Shown here piece by piece: positions 53,046 through 61,277 of a stretch of 64,000 bases of DNA. How positions within the stretch are numbered: the stretch's first letter is position 1; every line of letters starts with the position of its first letter. Source of the DNA: Bacteroidota bacterium (GTDB lineage: Bacteria > Bacteroidota > Bacteroidia > Chitinophagales > Saprospiraceae); assembly GCA_003045895.1 (NCBI GenBank), contig PZPC01000013.1, positions 24,938-88,937 on the forward strand, read 5' to 3'. A model generated the notes under the pieces. It ran no database searches. It saw only the letters and a program-made list of their open reading frames with translations, and had not been told where the DNA came from. The position numbers and the translations under genes are program-made.

Positions 53046-54284
53046 CTACATGTTGGCGATCACCTCGTCGGCAAAAGCAGAACACTTGAGCAGGGTAGCG
53101 CCTTCCATCAAGCGGTGGAAGTCATAAGTAACCCGCTTCTTGCCAATGGCACCGTTGATGCCCTTAACAATGAGGTCAGCCGCTTCGGTCCAGCCGAGGT
53201 AGCGGAACATCATTTCTCCAGACAGGACCACCGAGCTGGGGTTGACCTTGTCCTGGCCCGCGTACTTGGGCGCTGTACCGTGGGTGGCTTCGAAGATGGC
53301 GATTCCCGTGTCGTAGTTGATATTGGCACCAGGAGCAATACCGATACCCCCCACCTGGGCAGCCAGGGCATCGCTGATGTAGTCGCCGTTGAGGTTCATC
53401 GTCGCGATCACGCTGTATTCCTTGGGGCGCAGAATGATCTGCTGGAGGAAAGCATCAGCGATGACATCCTTGATGATGATGTCTTTCTTGATGTCTTTGC
53501 CGTTGGCCTTAATGACGTGCCAGGGGCCGCCGTCCAGCGGTTCGGCACCGTACTCCTGAGCCGCTACGTCGTAGCCCCAGTCGCGGAAAGCGCCTTCCGT
53601 ATATTTCATGATATTGCCCTTGTGAACGATGGTCACACTGTCCTTTTCGTTCTCGACGGCGTAGCGGAGGGCTGCTTTCACCAACCGGGCCGTTCCTTCT
53701 TGCGAAGTAGGCTTGATCCCGATACCCGAGGTGTCGGGGAAACGGATTTTTTGGTAGCGATCGGGGAAGTTTTCCTTCAGGAGTTGCATAAACTTGCGGA
53801 CATCGTCCGTGCCTTCCTGAAATTCAATACCCGCGTAGATGTCTTCGGTATTTTCCCGGAAAATGATCATGTCTACCAGCTCGGGGTGCTTCACGGGTGA
53901 AGGTACGCCCTGGAAATACTGAACCGGACGCACACAAGAATAGAGATCGAGCTTCTGCCGCAGGGCCACGTTCAAGGAGCGAATACCGCCACCAACGGGT
54001 GTCGTTAGGGGGCCTTTGATGGCTACCAGGAATTCCTCGATGACATCGAGCGTTTCGTTGGGGAGCCATTCACCGGTGTGCTTGAATGCTTTTTCACCAG
54101 CCAGAACTTCTTGCCAGCTGATTTTTTTGACTCCACCGTAGGCTTTTTCTACCGCAGCATCGAGAATGCGGACAGCAGCTGCCCAGATGTCGGGACCAAT
54201 TCCGTCGCCTTCAATGAAGGGGATGACAGGGTCGTTAGGAACGACTAATTTTCCGTTTGAAATCGTTATTTTTGTTCCACTCAT
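53046..54284 (-). CDS. icd: isocitrate dehydrogenase, NADP-dependent
   Basis: A 412-residue E. coli-type enzyme of the TCA cycle, oxidising isocitrate to 2-oxoglutarate. [15 protein letters not shown] opens the fold. [17 protein letters not shown] contains the substrate-binding Ser (Ser113 in E. coli, the AceK phosphorylation site). [14 protein letters not shown] and [17 protein letters not shown] follow. The Lys-Tyr in APKYAG and Tyr/Arg in VTYDFHRLM are the residues that select NADP over NAD. ATG 54284 starts the family N-terminus; the longer frame to 54401 crosses its own promoter box. The gene is divergent from ruvB. Confidence 0.96.
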   Translation of the reverse strand: MSGTKITISNGKLVVPNDPVIPFIEGDGIGPDIWAAAVRILDAAVEKAYGGVKKISWQEVLAGEKAFKHTGEWLPNETLDVIEEFLVAIKGPLTTPVGGGIRSLNVALRQKLDLYSCVRPVQYFQGVPSPVKHPELVDMIIFRENTEDIYAGIEFQEGTDDVRKFMQLLKENFPDRYQKIRFPDTSGIGIKPTSQEGTARLVKAALRYAVENEKDSVTIVHKGNIMKYTEGAFRDWGYDVAAQEYGAEPLDGGPWHVIKANGKDIKKDIIIKDVIADAFLQQIILRPKEYSVIATMNLNGDYISDALAAQVGGIGIAPGANINYDTGIAIFEATHGTAPKYAGQDKVNPSSVVLSGEMMFRYLGWTEAADLIVKGINGAIGKKRVTYDFHRLMEGATLLKCSAFADEVIANM

Positions 54285-54363
54285 TGCTTTTCCTTGATTT
54301 AAATCTTCCGTCGGGAACGAAGTGTTAGTGTAAGAATTCTGTTGTGGGGTTTTAATCCTCGGA

Positions 54364-54371
54364 CAAAAGTA
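54364..54371 (-). promoter_or_regulatory. -7 box TACTTTTG of icd
   Basis: An exact TAnnTTTG on the minus strand, leaving about 75 bp of leader before ATG 54284. A possible TTAG element lies about 19 bp upstream of it. Confidence 0.45.
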
Positions 54372-54464
54372 AGAATTTCTTGGCTTCTTGCTAACTTGCA
54401 AACAGTATCCATACCGACAAGATGAGTTTGTTTGTTTTTTTTTTGCCCTTGAGTTTTACATGAT

Positions 54465-55502
54465 ATGCGAAATCCTCACTTGGATCCAGATAAAGACCGG
54501 CTATTGAACGACGATCAGCAATACGAACGTGCCCTCCGCCCGAAGGAACTCGATGACTTTAGTGGTCAGCCGAAGATCGTGGAAAACCTCAAGGTTTTCA
54601 TTCAGGCCGCCCAACAACGCGCCGAAGCGCTCGACCACGTCCTCCTCCACGGCCCGCCGGGGTTGGGAAAGACGACGCTGTCCCACATCATTTCCAATGA
54701 AATGGGGGCCGACCTGAAAATGACCAGTGGTCCGGTGCTCGAAAAGCCGGGTGATCTGGCGGGTTTGCTAACCAATTTGTCCGAAGGGGACGTCCTTTTT
54801 ATCGACGAAATTCATCGCCTGAACACCGTTGTGGAAGAATACCTTTATTCCGCAATGGAAGACTACCGCATCGATATCATGATTGACAGTGGCCCCAATG
54901 CCCGTACGGTGCAGATTAACCTGAGCCCGTTTACACTCATTGGCGCTACCACCCGCCTGGGCTTGCTGACGGCGCCGATGCGGGAGCGTTTTGGGATCAC
55001 CTGCCTGTTGGACTATTACGATGTGACTACGTTGTGTAAAATTATTCAGCGGTCAGCGGCTATTCTCCATGTTCCTACTACCCAGGCTGGTGCCATGGAG
55101 ATTGCCCGCCGTAGCCGGGGTACGCCACGTATTGCCAACTCCTTGTTGCGGCGAATCCGCGATTTTGCGCAGGTCAAAGGCGATGGCACCATCGACGTGC
55201 CAATTGCCCAATACGGTCTGGAAGCCCTCAATGTAGATGAAGGCGGACTGGATGAAATGGACAACAAAATTCTCAGTGCCATTATCCACAAGTTTAAAGG
55301 GGGGCCCGTGGGCATCACCACCATTGCCACGGCAGTAGGAGAGGATGCGGGCACCATCGAAGAAGTGCACGAGCCTTTCCTCATTATGGAAGGCTACATT
55401 CAACGTACGCCCCGCGGGCGTGAAGTGACGGAAAAGACCTACCGGCACCTGGGCATTGTCCCGCCGGGTAGAACGGGGACACTGTTTGAAATCCAGGAGT
55501 AG
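54465..55502 (+). CDS. ruvB: Holliday junction branch migration ATPase RuvB
   Basis: A 345-residue AAA+ motor that drives RuvA-bound Holliday junctions. [23 protein letters not shown] opens the fold. Walker A is [11 protein letters not shown], Walker [13 protein letters not shown], sensor 1 [22 protein letters not shown], the arginine finger lies in the same stretch, and the C-terminal winged helix contains [20 protein letters not shown]. Full length. ruvA is not adjacent. The gene is divergent from icd. Confidence 0.97.
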   Translation: MRNPHLDPDKDRLLNDDQQYERALRPKELDDFSGQPKIVENLKVFIQAAQQRAEALDHVLLHGPPGLGKTTLSHIISNEMGADLKMTSGPVLEKPGDLAGLLTNLSEGDVLFIDEIHRLNTVVEEYLYSAMEDYRIDIMIDSGPNARTVQINLSPFTLIGATTRLGLLTAPMRERFGITCLLDYYDVTTLCKIIQRSAAILHVPTTQAGAMEIARRSRGTPRIANSLLRRIRDFAQVKGDGTIDVPIAQYGLEALNVDEGGLDEMDNKILSAIIHKFKGGPVGITTIATAVGEDAGTIEEVHEPFLIMEGYIQRTPRGREVTEKTYRHLGIVPPGRTGTLFEIQE

Positions 55503-55558
55503 GGCGGGGGGGAGTTGAACCTGCTGCGCTCGCACCAACCATCGCAAAAAAGCAACAA

Positions 55559-56839
55559 GTGAAAATTAATGATCGCAGAAATCGAATGCTGCTATCCCTG
55601 TTGGGGCTGGTCGTATTAGTGGTGTTGTCGCTGGCGGCAACCCGCACGGTGACAGCGCCAGAATGGGGCTTTTTCGGTCACCGCCGCATCAACCGAATGG
55701 CCGTTTTTACACTACCCATCGAAATGATGCCTTTTTACCGGAAACATATCGAGTACCTCACCGACCACGCCGTAGATCCAGACAAACGGCGTTATGCCAC
55801 CAAGCACGAAGCCGTCCGGCACTACATCGATATTGACCACTGGGGGGTCGCCCCTTTTCCGGAGGTGCCACGTGAGTGGTCCGAGGCGTTGCTCCGCTAC
55901 GGAGAAGTGCGGATCATAACCCTGGACAGCCCGGATACCCTGGTCGTGAAAGTCAGTACGATCCTACGGGATCAAAACAACAGTGATACGGTGTTGTTAC
56001 AGGTGAATCATCCCGATTTGCCCTTGTTTTTACCATTAACGACCTACAAAGTATTTTGGCAGCGCTACGTTTTGCCGCAGTATTACGAAGCCGAATGGCT
56101 GGTTCCCAACGAGGCGGCCGCTGAGCTTTTTCACCTGCCCGCTGAGCGGATAACGCGGGTGGAAGTCCTTGACCATTTTTCGGAATACGGTATCGTGCCC
56201 TACCACCTGGAAAAAACCCAGTACCAGCTTACGCAAGCTTTTGTGCGCAAAGATGTGAGTGCCATCCTGCGGATCAGCGCCGAGATTGGGCACTACATTG
56301 GCGATGCCCACGTCCCCTTGCATACCACCGAAAATTACAACGGCGCCATGACCAATCAGGTGGGGATCCACGCTTTCTGGGAGAGCCGCCTGCCAGAGCT
56401 TTTTGCGGATAAAACGTATGACTACTTCGTAGGTAAAGCCGAATACATCCGCGATAAGCGAAAATTCTTCTGGGAAACCGTACTCGATAGTCACGCCCTG
56501 CTCGACAGCGTATTAGCCATTGAAAAACGCCTCAGCGAAACCATTCCGAGTGACCAGCAGTACTGTTTCGAAGAACGCCTCGGTTTATCGGTCCGGACCC
56601 AGTGCGAAGCCTACGCCCGCGCCTACCAGGAAGCGATGGATGGAATGGTAGAAGAGCGGATGCGCGCTTCGATACAGGCCATTGGTAGTTCCTGGTTTAC
56701 CGCTTGGGTAGATGCGGGTCAGCCCGACCTCCGGCCGTTGCTCAACGGGGGCTTGTCGGAGCAAGAGCTCCAGGAAGAGGAAGCGTTGGAACGTAGTTTT
56801 AACGGCGGAGAAGAGAAGGGGAGGACACACGGCAATTAG
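55559..56839 (+). CDS. S1/P1-nuclease-like / zinc-dependent phospholipase C family protein
   Basis: A 426-residue protein with a signal-anchor-like N-terminus (LLSLLGLVVLVVLSLAA). The mature protein begins EWGFFGHRRINRMAVF, with Trp and His placed as the first Zn ligands of the S1/P1 and PLC fold. Further candidate ligands are in HEAVRHYIDIDHWG, the hallmark EIGHYIGDAHVPLHTTENYNG and HAFWESRL. The family cuts nucleic acids or phospholipids; which is not clear. The GTG at 55559 gives a basic N-region before the hydrophobic segment; ATG 55586 is the alternative. It may precede the PAP2 lipoprotein functionally. Confidence 0.75.
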   Translation: MKINDRRNRMLLSLLGLVVLVVLSLAATRTVTAPEWGFFGHRRINRMAVFTLPIEMMPFYRKHIEYLTDHAVDPDKRRYATKHEAVRHYIDIDHWGVAPFPEVPREWSEALLRYGEVRIITLDSPDTLVVKVSTILRDQNNSDTVLLQVNHPDLPLFLPLTTYKVFWQRYVLPQYYEAEWLVPNEAAAELFHLPAERITRVEVLDHFSEYGIVPYHLEKTQYQLTQAFVRKDVSAILRISAEIGHYIGDAHVPLHTTENYNGAMTNQVGIHAFWESRLPELFADKTYDYFVGKAEYIRDKRKFFWETVLDSHALLDSVLAIEKRLSETIPSDQQYCFEERLGLSVRTQCEAYARAYQEAMDGMVEERMRASIQAIGSSWFTAWVDAGQPDLRPLLNGGLSEQELQEEEALERSFNGGEEKGRTHGN

Positions 56840-56909
56840 CAGGCTGCTACGTGCCTGTTTAAGTTAAAATTGTCATTTTCAGACGGAAGTTAAAATTCTT
56901 GCTGCGTCT

Positions 56910-56943
56910 TTTGATAAGCCAAGCAACAAAGTGCTTACTTTTG
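56910..56943 (+). promoter_or_regulatory. promoter of the PAP2/haloperoxidase-like gene
   Basis: TTTG at 56910-56913 and TACTTTTG at 56936-56943 with a 22-bp spacer, within the range seen for Bacteroidota promoters. The GTG start is at 56963. Confidence 0.55.
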
Positions 56944-56962
56944 CAGCACAAATTTTAATCCT

Positions 56963-58363
56963 GTGAAAACGAACCTGAAGCTGCGTCTCTACGACCGGTT
57001 TATTCCCCTCTCTTTGGGCCTGGTTGTATTGGTCTTAGTAAGCTGTACGCGCGACGAAGACCCAATCGTGAATCTCCCCAATCCCAATCGTCACAGTGCT
57101 GAAATAGCGCTCCAATACCACGAATTGTTTCTGGACTTAGAACGCTACACCACGGGGTACCGACCGCCGGTATCGGCACGTAGTTCGGCGTATATCTCCT
57201 GGATTGGTTACGAGGCGATAGTAGCGGCCATGCCCAACAACAATTCCATCGGCAGCTACCTGGGGGTAGCAGATCTGCTACAACCAGATCCCTCCCTGGA
57301 ATATCACTGGCCGATTGTCCTGGTTGAAGCGTATTCGGAAGCGCTGGCCTATTTTTTTCCGACGGCTCCCGCCGAACAATTGTACCGGATGTATGAGTTG
57401 CGTGCCCGTTTCTTGCTCGACTTTAAGCAAGGAATACCTAACGCGGTTTTTGTGCGGTCTACTGCCTATGGTCGGGAGGTGGCAGCTGCCATTTGTGCCT
57501 GGTCTGCCACCGATGCGGTGGGTCACGAGGCTTATTTAAGGAACAACGATCCCACCTTTGCCCCGGCCACAGGCCCCGGTACCTGGCAACCTACATTTCC
57601 CGATTTTTCGCCTGCGCTATTACCGCGGTGGGGGCAAGCCCGTACTTTTGCTGCTGATGCTACCGACGTCGTCTCTGCTCCATTAGCCTACAGTGAAAAT
57701 TCCGGCTCGGCAATCTACCAACAAGCGCTGGAAGCCTTTAATCTGGTAAACGACATCAAGGCGGGAAACGCGGAAGAAGAAAGTTGGCAGGCACAGTTCT
57801 GGAGTGACGATTGTCCGATCCTCACCTTCACCCCATCAGGGCGTTGGTACGCGGTGGCCAACCAGCTGGTCGTATTGAACGAAATGGATTTGGGGGCTGC
57901 CGTAGAATTATACGCGCGGGTAGGTATGTCGCTCAACGACGCCGGCGTCCGTTGTTGGAGCGAGAAATACCGGTTCAATTACCTGCGTCCGATTGATTAT
58001 ATCCGCAAGGTAATACCCGGCGCGGCGAACTGGAACTCGGTGATGTGCCCCGATGGATCGGGCAATTATTTCACGCCTAATTTTCCGGCTTATCCCTCCG
58101 GACACGCCACCTTTGGTGCGGCGGCAGTGGTGGTGTTCGAAGATTTTTTTGGAACCAACGAAGGCATGACCGACCGCTGCCACGAAGGACGCACGGAATT
58201 CAGAGGTGACCCACGCACGTTTGAGCGGTTCCGTGATATGGCCGAGGAAAATGCCTACTCTCGTATTCCACTGGGGGTTCATTTTCAGATGGATGCCGAT
58301 GCGGGTTTGGCATTGGGCTACGGCGTCGGGGCCAAAGTGAATGCATTACCATGGCGAAAATAA
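56963..58363 (+). CDS. vanadium-dependent haloperoxidase-like PAP2 lipoprotein
   Basis: A 466-residue lipoprotein (lipobox VLVSC, Cys28). The C-terminal PAP2 domain has every vanadate- or phosphate-binding residue in haloperoxidase spacing: K335 and R342 (seven apart), S379-G380-H381 (YPSGHATFG), and R434 with H440 (six apart). The length and the helical N-terminal half match vanadium-dependent haloperoxidase-like proteins rather than small PAP2 lipid phosphatases. It could be a haloperoxidase or an acid phosphatase; motifs do not decide. It starts with GTG and overlaps the next lipoprotein gene by 13 bp. Confidence 0.85.
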   Translation: MKTNLKLRLYDRFIPLSLGLVVLVLVSCTRDEDPIVNLPNPNRHSAEIALQYHELFLDLERYTTGYRPPVSARSSAYISWIGYEAIVAAMPNNNSIGSYLGVADLLQPDPSLEYHWPIVLVEAYSEALAYFFPTAPAEQLYRMYELRARFLLDFKQGIPNAVFVRSTAYGREVAAAICAWSATDAVGHEAYLRNNDPTFAPATGPGTWQPTFPDFSPALLPRWGQARTFAADATDVVSAPLAYSENSGSAIYQQALEAFNLVNDIKAGNAEEESWQAQFWSDDCPILTFTPSGRWYAVANQLVVLNEMDLGAAVELYARVGMSLNDAGVRCWSEKYRFNYLRPIDYIRKVIPGAANWNSVMCPDGSGNYFTPNFPAYPSGHATFGAAAVVVFEDFFGTNEGMTDRCHEGRTEFRGDPRTFERFRDMAEENAYSRIPLGVHFQMDADAGLALGYGVGAKVNALPWRK

Positions 58364-58839
58364 TAGCCTGGGGGCTGGTATTAATGGCGCTTTGGTCGTG
58401 TGAATCACCCACCCAGGAGGTGGTGACAGCACGCGTAGAAAAATTAGCCAGTTCTCAGCGAGACAAACGTTGCGAACTGGCCAACCTACAAAAACAGGCT
58501 ACTGCCCTGTGGGACAGCATCGCGCTGGAATTGGACCGCAACTTGCCCGTAGATATGCCTGCCGACGAACGCTACAATATGATCCACGTACGGAATACGG
58601 CGTTACTCCAAATGTTTATGGTCTTTGACTCCCTGGCGATGCCGTTGCAAGAAATGGTCCAGGCTGCCAGCACCAAAGATTCCCTCTTAGCCGCCGCTAT
58701 GAAGACCAATCATGCTGAATATCAGGCAGTATCTAACCAATTAGACAGCTTTTTGATGGTTTTGGAACAGCATTTTCCGGCCAGGTACCAAGAAGTCGCG
58801 CTACAGGTGTTGGCCCTGGAAAAGGAGGACTGCCGCTAA
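58351..58839 (+). CDS. small helical lipoprotein of unknown function
   Basis: A 162-residue protein with the lipobox MALWSC (Cys17). The mature part is almost all helix (SQRDKRCELANLQKQATALWDSIALELDRNL, YNMIHVRNTALLQMFMVFDSLAMPLQEMV) and ends in Cys-Arg. The start lies within the last 13 bp of the PAP2 gene, so translation is coupled and the two proteins may act together on the membrane. I do not recognise a named family. Confidence 0.65.
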   Translation: MAKIIAWGLVLMALWSCESPTQEVVTARVEKLASSQRDKRCELANLQKQATALWDSIALELDRNLPVDMPADERYNMIHVRNTALLQMFMVFDSLAMPLQEMVQAASTKDSLLAAAMKTNHAEYQAVSNQLDSFLMVLEQHFPARYQEVALQVLALEKEDCR

Positions 58840-58848
58840 TTCCTCCCG

Positions 58849-59373
58849 CTACGGCCGTGGCATGCGATGATCGGTGGGCAATTTTTTCAAGGCCTCACCG
58901 GCTTCACCATCCAATTCCAGTGATTGTAAATCCTGGTAGTACATTTGTCCAGACAGGCTTACCAGCGTAAAGTCTTCTTCGTCTTCTACCAGCACGAGTA
59001 ATTCTTGAATGACCTGGTCTTTGTCTTCCTGGAGGTAAATCCGGACAAAATCCTTTCCATCCCGAATCTGTACCAGTTCCTCGTAGTTGCTGGCCCGGAT
59101 GCCCTGCTTTAAGGCCAACAGATCGTTGCGGTCAATTGCTCCACTTTGGGGAATGGTGAGTACGCGCAGGTGATTGATTTTGGAAATAAACTTCCGGGCA
59201 CCTTGTTCGTCTTTTGCCGAGGTGATGAGATCCAGGAGGCTGCCAGTGATATTGATATGGGTGACATGCTCCACGCCCTGGTACTTGTTGATGAAGGTGT
59301 TGATACATTTGCTCTGGGCAAAAGTCAAGGAAGTAATGCCAAAGAACAGGCAGTTTAAGAGGAGGTATTTCAT
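58849..59373 (-). CDS. DUF4252 protein, secreted
   Basis: A 174-residue protein with a signal peptide (FFGITSLTFAQ). The DUF4252 pattern is present: CINTFINKYQGVEHVTHINITGSLLDLI, LRVLTIPQ, YEELVQIRDGKDFVRIYLQE and ELLVLVEDEEDFTLVSLSG. The C-terminus is a short charged tail. It is the last gene of the sigma-anti-sigma-DUF4252-DUF4252 operon, 36 bp after its paralogue. In Bacteroidota these proteins follow ECF sigma factors and their biochemical role is unknown. Confidence 0.78.
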   Translation of the reverse strand: MKYLLLNCLFFGITSLTFAQSKCINTFINKYQGVEHVTHINITGSLLDLITSAKDEQGARKFISKINHLRVLTIPQSGAIDRNDLLALKQGIRASNYEELVQIRDGKDFVRIYLQEDKDQVIQELLVLVEDEEDFTLVSLSGQMYYQDLQSLELDGEAGEALKKLPTDHRMPRP

Positions 59374-59409
59374 AGTTGGGTAATTTTTAAGGTTAAAGAT
59401 CAAAGGCGC

Positions 59410-59913
59410 TTAATTTTCTTTGTCCATTTCATTGGCCAGGCGAATGATCTTGTCCAGGTTCAATGGCCCTACAAAACTCATCAGGGTAAACTCTTCTTCT
59501 CCGTAGGAAAGGAAGAGCAATTCTTCCAATTTACCAGCATTGTCCTCCCTGATGAGGAATTCCGTTTTGCCACCGTTGCGCTCCCGGATCGTGATCAGGG
59601 GTTCGTAGCGTTTGGTGTCAATCTTGGCTTTAGCCTCCGCATAATAGCGGCTGGGCGTCACGTCGGTCGACAATATCCGCAGGCCGCGAAGATCGGTTGC
59701 CAAGTCCAGGAAAGCCGCAGCATCCTTGTCGTCGAATTGTAGCTTCTCGCCGCCGATTTTTTCGAACATGGAAAACAAGCGGGGACTGATGTAGATGACG
59801 GAGAATTTTTCGTCTTCTACATAATCCTGAAAATAGCTGTCGATGGCATTGGCCTGGGCCCGGACGCCTGCGCCTGCCAGGAGGAAGAGACTGATTACAA
59901 GCAAATTTTTCAT
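59410..59913 (-). CDS. DUF4252 protein, secreted
   Basis: A 167-residue paralogue of the next gene. It has a signal peptide (about 1-20, AGVRAQ), then FSVIYISPRLFSMFEKIGG, LRGLRILSTD, YEPLITIRERNGGKTEFLIRED and ELLFLSYGEEEFTLMSFVGPLNL. The two DUF4252 genes share the 'LL.L....EEFTL.S..G' core. It lies 60 bp after the anti-sigma-like gene and should be periplasmic or lipid-free secreted, since it has no lipobox. Confidence 0.8.
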   Translation of the reverse strand: MKNLLVISLFLLAGAGVRAQANAIDSYFQDYVEDEKFSVIYISPRLFSMFEKIGGEKLQFDDKDAAAFLDLATDLRGLRILSTDVTPSRYYAEAKAKIDTKRYEPLITIRERNGGKTEFLIREDNAGKLEELLFLSYGEEEFTLMSFVGPLNLDKIIRLANEMDKEN

Positions 59914-59973
59914 ATTGTTAGCTGATTTTTATTGTTGATGTATTTCAAGCAAAAACGGTCAAAAAATAGTTGG

Positions 59974-60480
59974 CTACTGGAGAGGCTGAACCAGTTTTTT
60001 AACACCTTCCAATTCGGTGGTGGCCATTTGTACACTGCGCTGGAGCGCCCGGGCGGTTTTACGCATGGCGGATTGGTAAACGCGAAACGCTTCTTCTTCG
60101 TTTTGAGGTTCGTATTTTGACCAATCAATGGCAGCCGTTGCGCGGTTGACTGGCGGGGCAGGGCTTTGGTAATGCCACCAACCCACCGCCAAGACGAATA
60201 AGGCTGCTACCGCCAGCCGCTGGAAGATTGGTGACAATTGGCGGCGGCGACCTTGTACAACGGGTAAGCGTGCCGCTTGCTGTGCCAACTGTTGGTTGAA
60301 GCGGGTGCTGGTGGTTCGGGTCTGTTCCTGGCCAAAGAATTGGAACAATGGCTGATAGGGGCGCAAATCAGCGGGCACCTTTTCCTGCGCAAAAAAGCTG
60401 CGCAGTTGTGCTTCTTCCTCCAGGCGGGTCTCTCCGTTGAAGTAGCGTTCCAATAATTGACGGGCTTGCTTAGCATCCAT
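59974..60480 (-). CDS. anti-sigma-like membrane protein
   Basis: A 168-residue protein. The cytoplasmic N-terminus (about 1-85: AKQARQLLERYFNGETRLEEEAQLRSFF) resembles the short helical anti-sigma domains of Bacteroidota. One membrane helix (about 88-104, LAVAALFVLAVGWWHY) leads to a periplasmic helical tail. The start overlaps the end of the ECF sigma gene by 11 bp, the usual arrangement for a sigma/anti-sigma pair. No zinc ligands are present, so it is not of the ZAS type. Confidence 0.7.
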   Translation of the reverse strand: MDAKQARQLLERYFNGETRLEEEAQLRSFFAQEKVPADLRPYQPLFQFFGQEQTRTTSTRFNQQLAQQAARLPVVQGRRRQLSPIFQRLAVAALFVLAVGWWHYQSPAPPVNRATAAIDWSKYEPQNEEEAFRVYQSAMRKTARALQRSVQMATTELEGVKKLVQPLQ

Positions 60481-60973
60481 GAGCGGATCGTTTTAGTAAA
60501 GATTCACGTAGTACCTGCCGGGCCCGGAACAAATTGGTTTTCACCTGGGGCATCGACATGTCCAGGGCATCGGCTATTTCCTGGTAACTCAGTCCTTCAA
60601 TGTCGCGCAGGTGAACAACCAGGCGGTGCTGCTCCGGCAGGCCACTAATAATTTGCTGAATGTGCTCGTAAGTGTCTTGCCATTCCAGTTGCTGGTCCGG
60701 GCGTTGGGCGGATGGGCTTTCCCGCAAACTTTCGGGGAGGGCAACCCGTCGTTTTTGGTAGCCGCCTTTGAGTTTGTCCAGCGCCAGGTTGCGGGTAAGG
60801 CGAAAACACCAGGCCTCCAGGTTTTGTACCAAGTGCAGGTCCTGCCCTTGTCGCCAAAGCTTAATCATGACCTCCTGTACCACATCTTCGGCCTCGGCCC
60901 GGTCGTTGACCAGGCGTAGCGCCAGCCGGTAAAGGCGATCTTTGATGGGCCAAATCTGTTCTCTAAATTCCAT
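60470..60973 (-). CDS. ECF-type RNA polymerase sigma factor
   Basis: A 167-residue sigma factor. Region 2 has RLYRLALRLVNDRAEAEDVVQEVMIKLW, ending AWCFRLTRNLALDKLK. Region 4 has ISGLPEQHRLVVHLRDIEGLSYQEIADALDMSMPQVKTNLFRARQVLRE, a clear helix-turn-helix. There is no extra domain. It heads a four-gene operon with an anti-sigma-like gene and two DUF4252 genes, whose expression it probably controls. ATG 60973 is preferred; an earlier in-frame ATG adds 17 atypical residues. Confidence 0.9.
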   Translation of the reverse strand: MEFREQIWPIKDRLYRLALRLVNDRAEAEDVVQEVMIKLWRQGQDLHLVQNLEAWCFRLTRNLALDKLKGGYQKRRVALPESLRESPSAQRPDQQLEWQDTYEHIQQIISGLPEQHRLVVHLRDIEGLSYQEIADALDMSMPQVKTNLFRARQVLRESLLKRSAHGC

Positions 60974-61277
60974 GCAGAAGACCAATTGATTACGCGTTGG
61001 AGAAGTAAGGACGGGCGGTGCCAAAGATTAAGGGCTTCTATCAGATCGTTACTTTACTCCTGCGCTATACACATTCATTGAGCTGACGACCTCAAATTGA
61101 GCTTTGTTACAGGAAACGCGTATTTTTTTCGACTAACCAGGCGTTTTTAGAAGAACAAGGTGCATGGCCCGGACGGATTCTTGGCGGCAAAGCATCTTTT
61201 TCAATCGGTTAAACGTTACCTTTGCGGCCAGGTATTGATCCTGGTAATCGGCTTTGCCGACTGCGCTGTTGTTAATT
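60974..61277. other. divergent intergenic region between the sigma operon and lptF/G
   Basis: About 300 bp without a credible gene. It contains a TACCTTTG box for the permease gene (61217-61224) and an imperfect minus-strand box (AATCTTTG) near 61022-61029 for the sigma gene. No RNA gene was recognised. Confidence 0.4.
61217..61224 (+). promoter_or_regulatory. -7 box TACCTTTG of the LptF/G gene
   Basis: Matches TAnnTTTG at all fixed positions, 53 bp before ATG 61278. No strong -33 element is visible (TTTTTC about 18 bp upstream). Confidence 0.4.
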
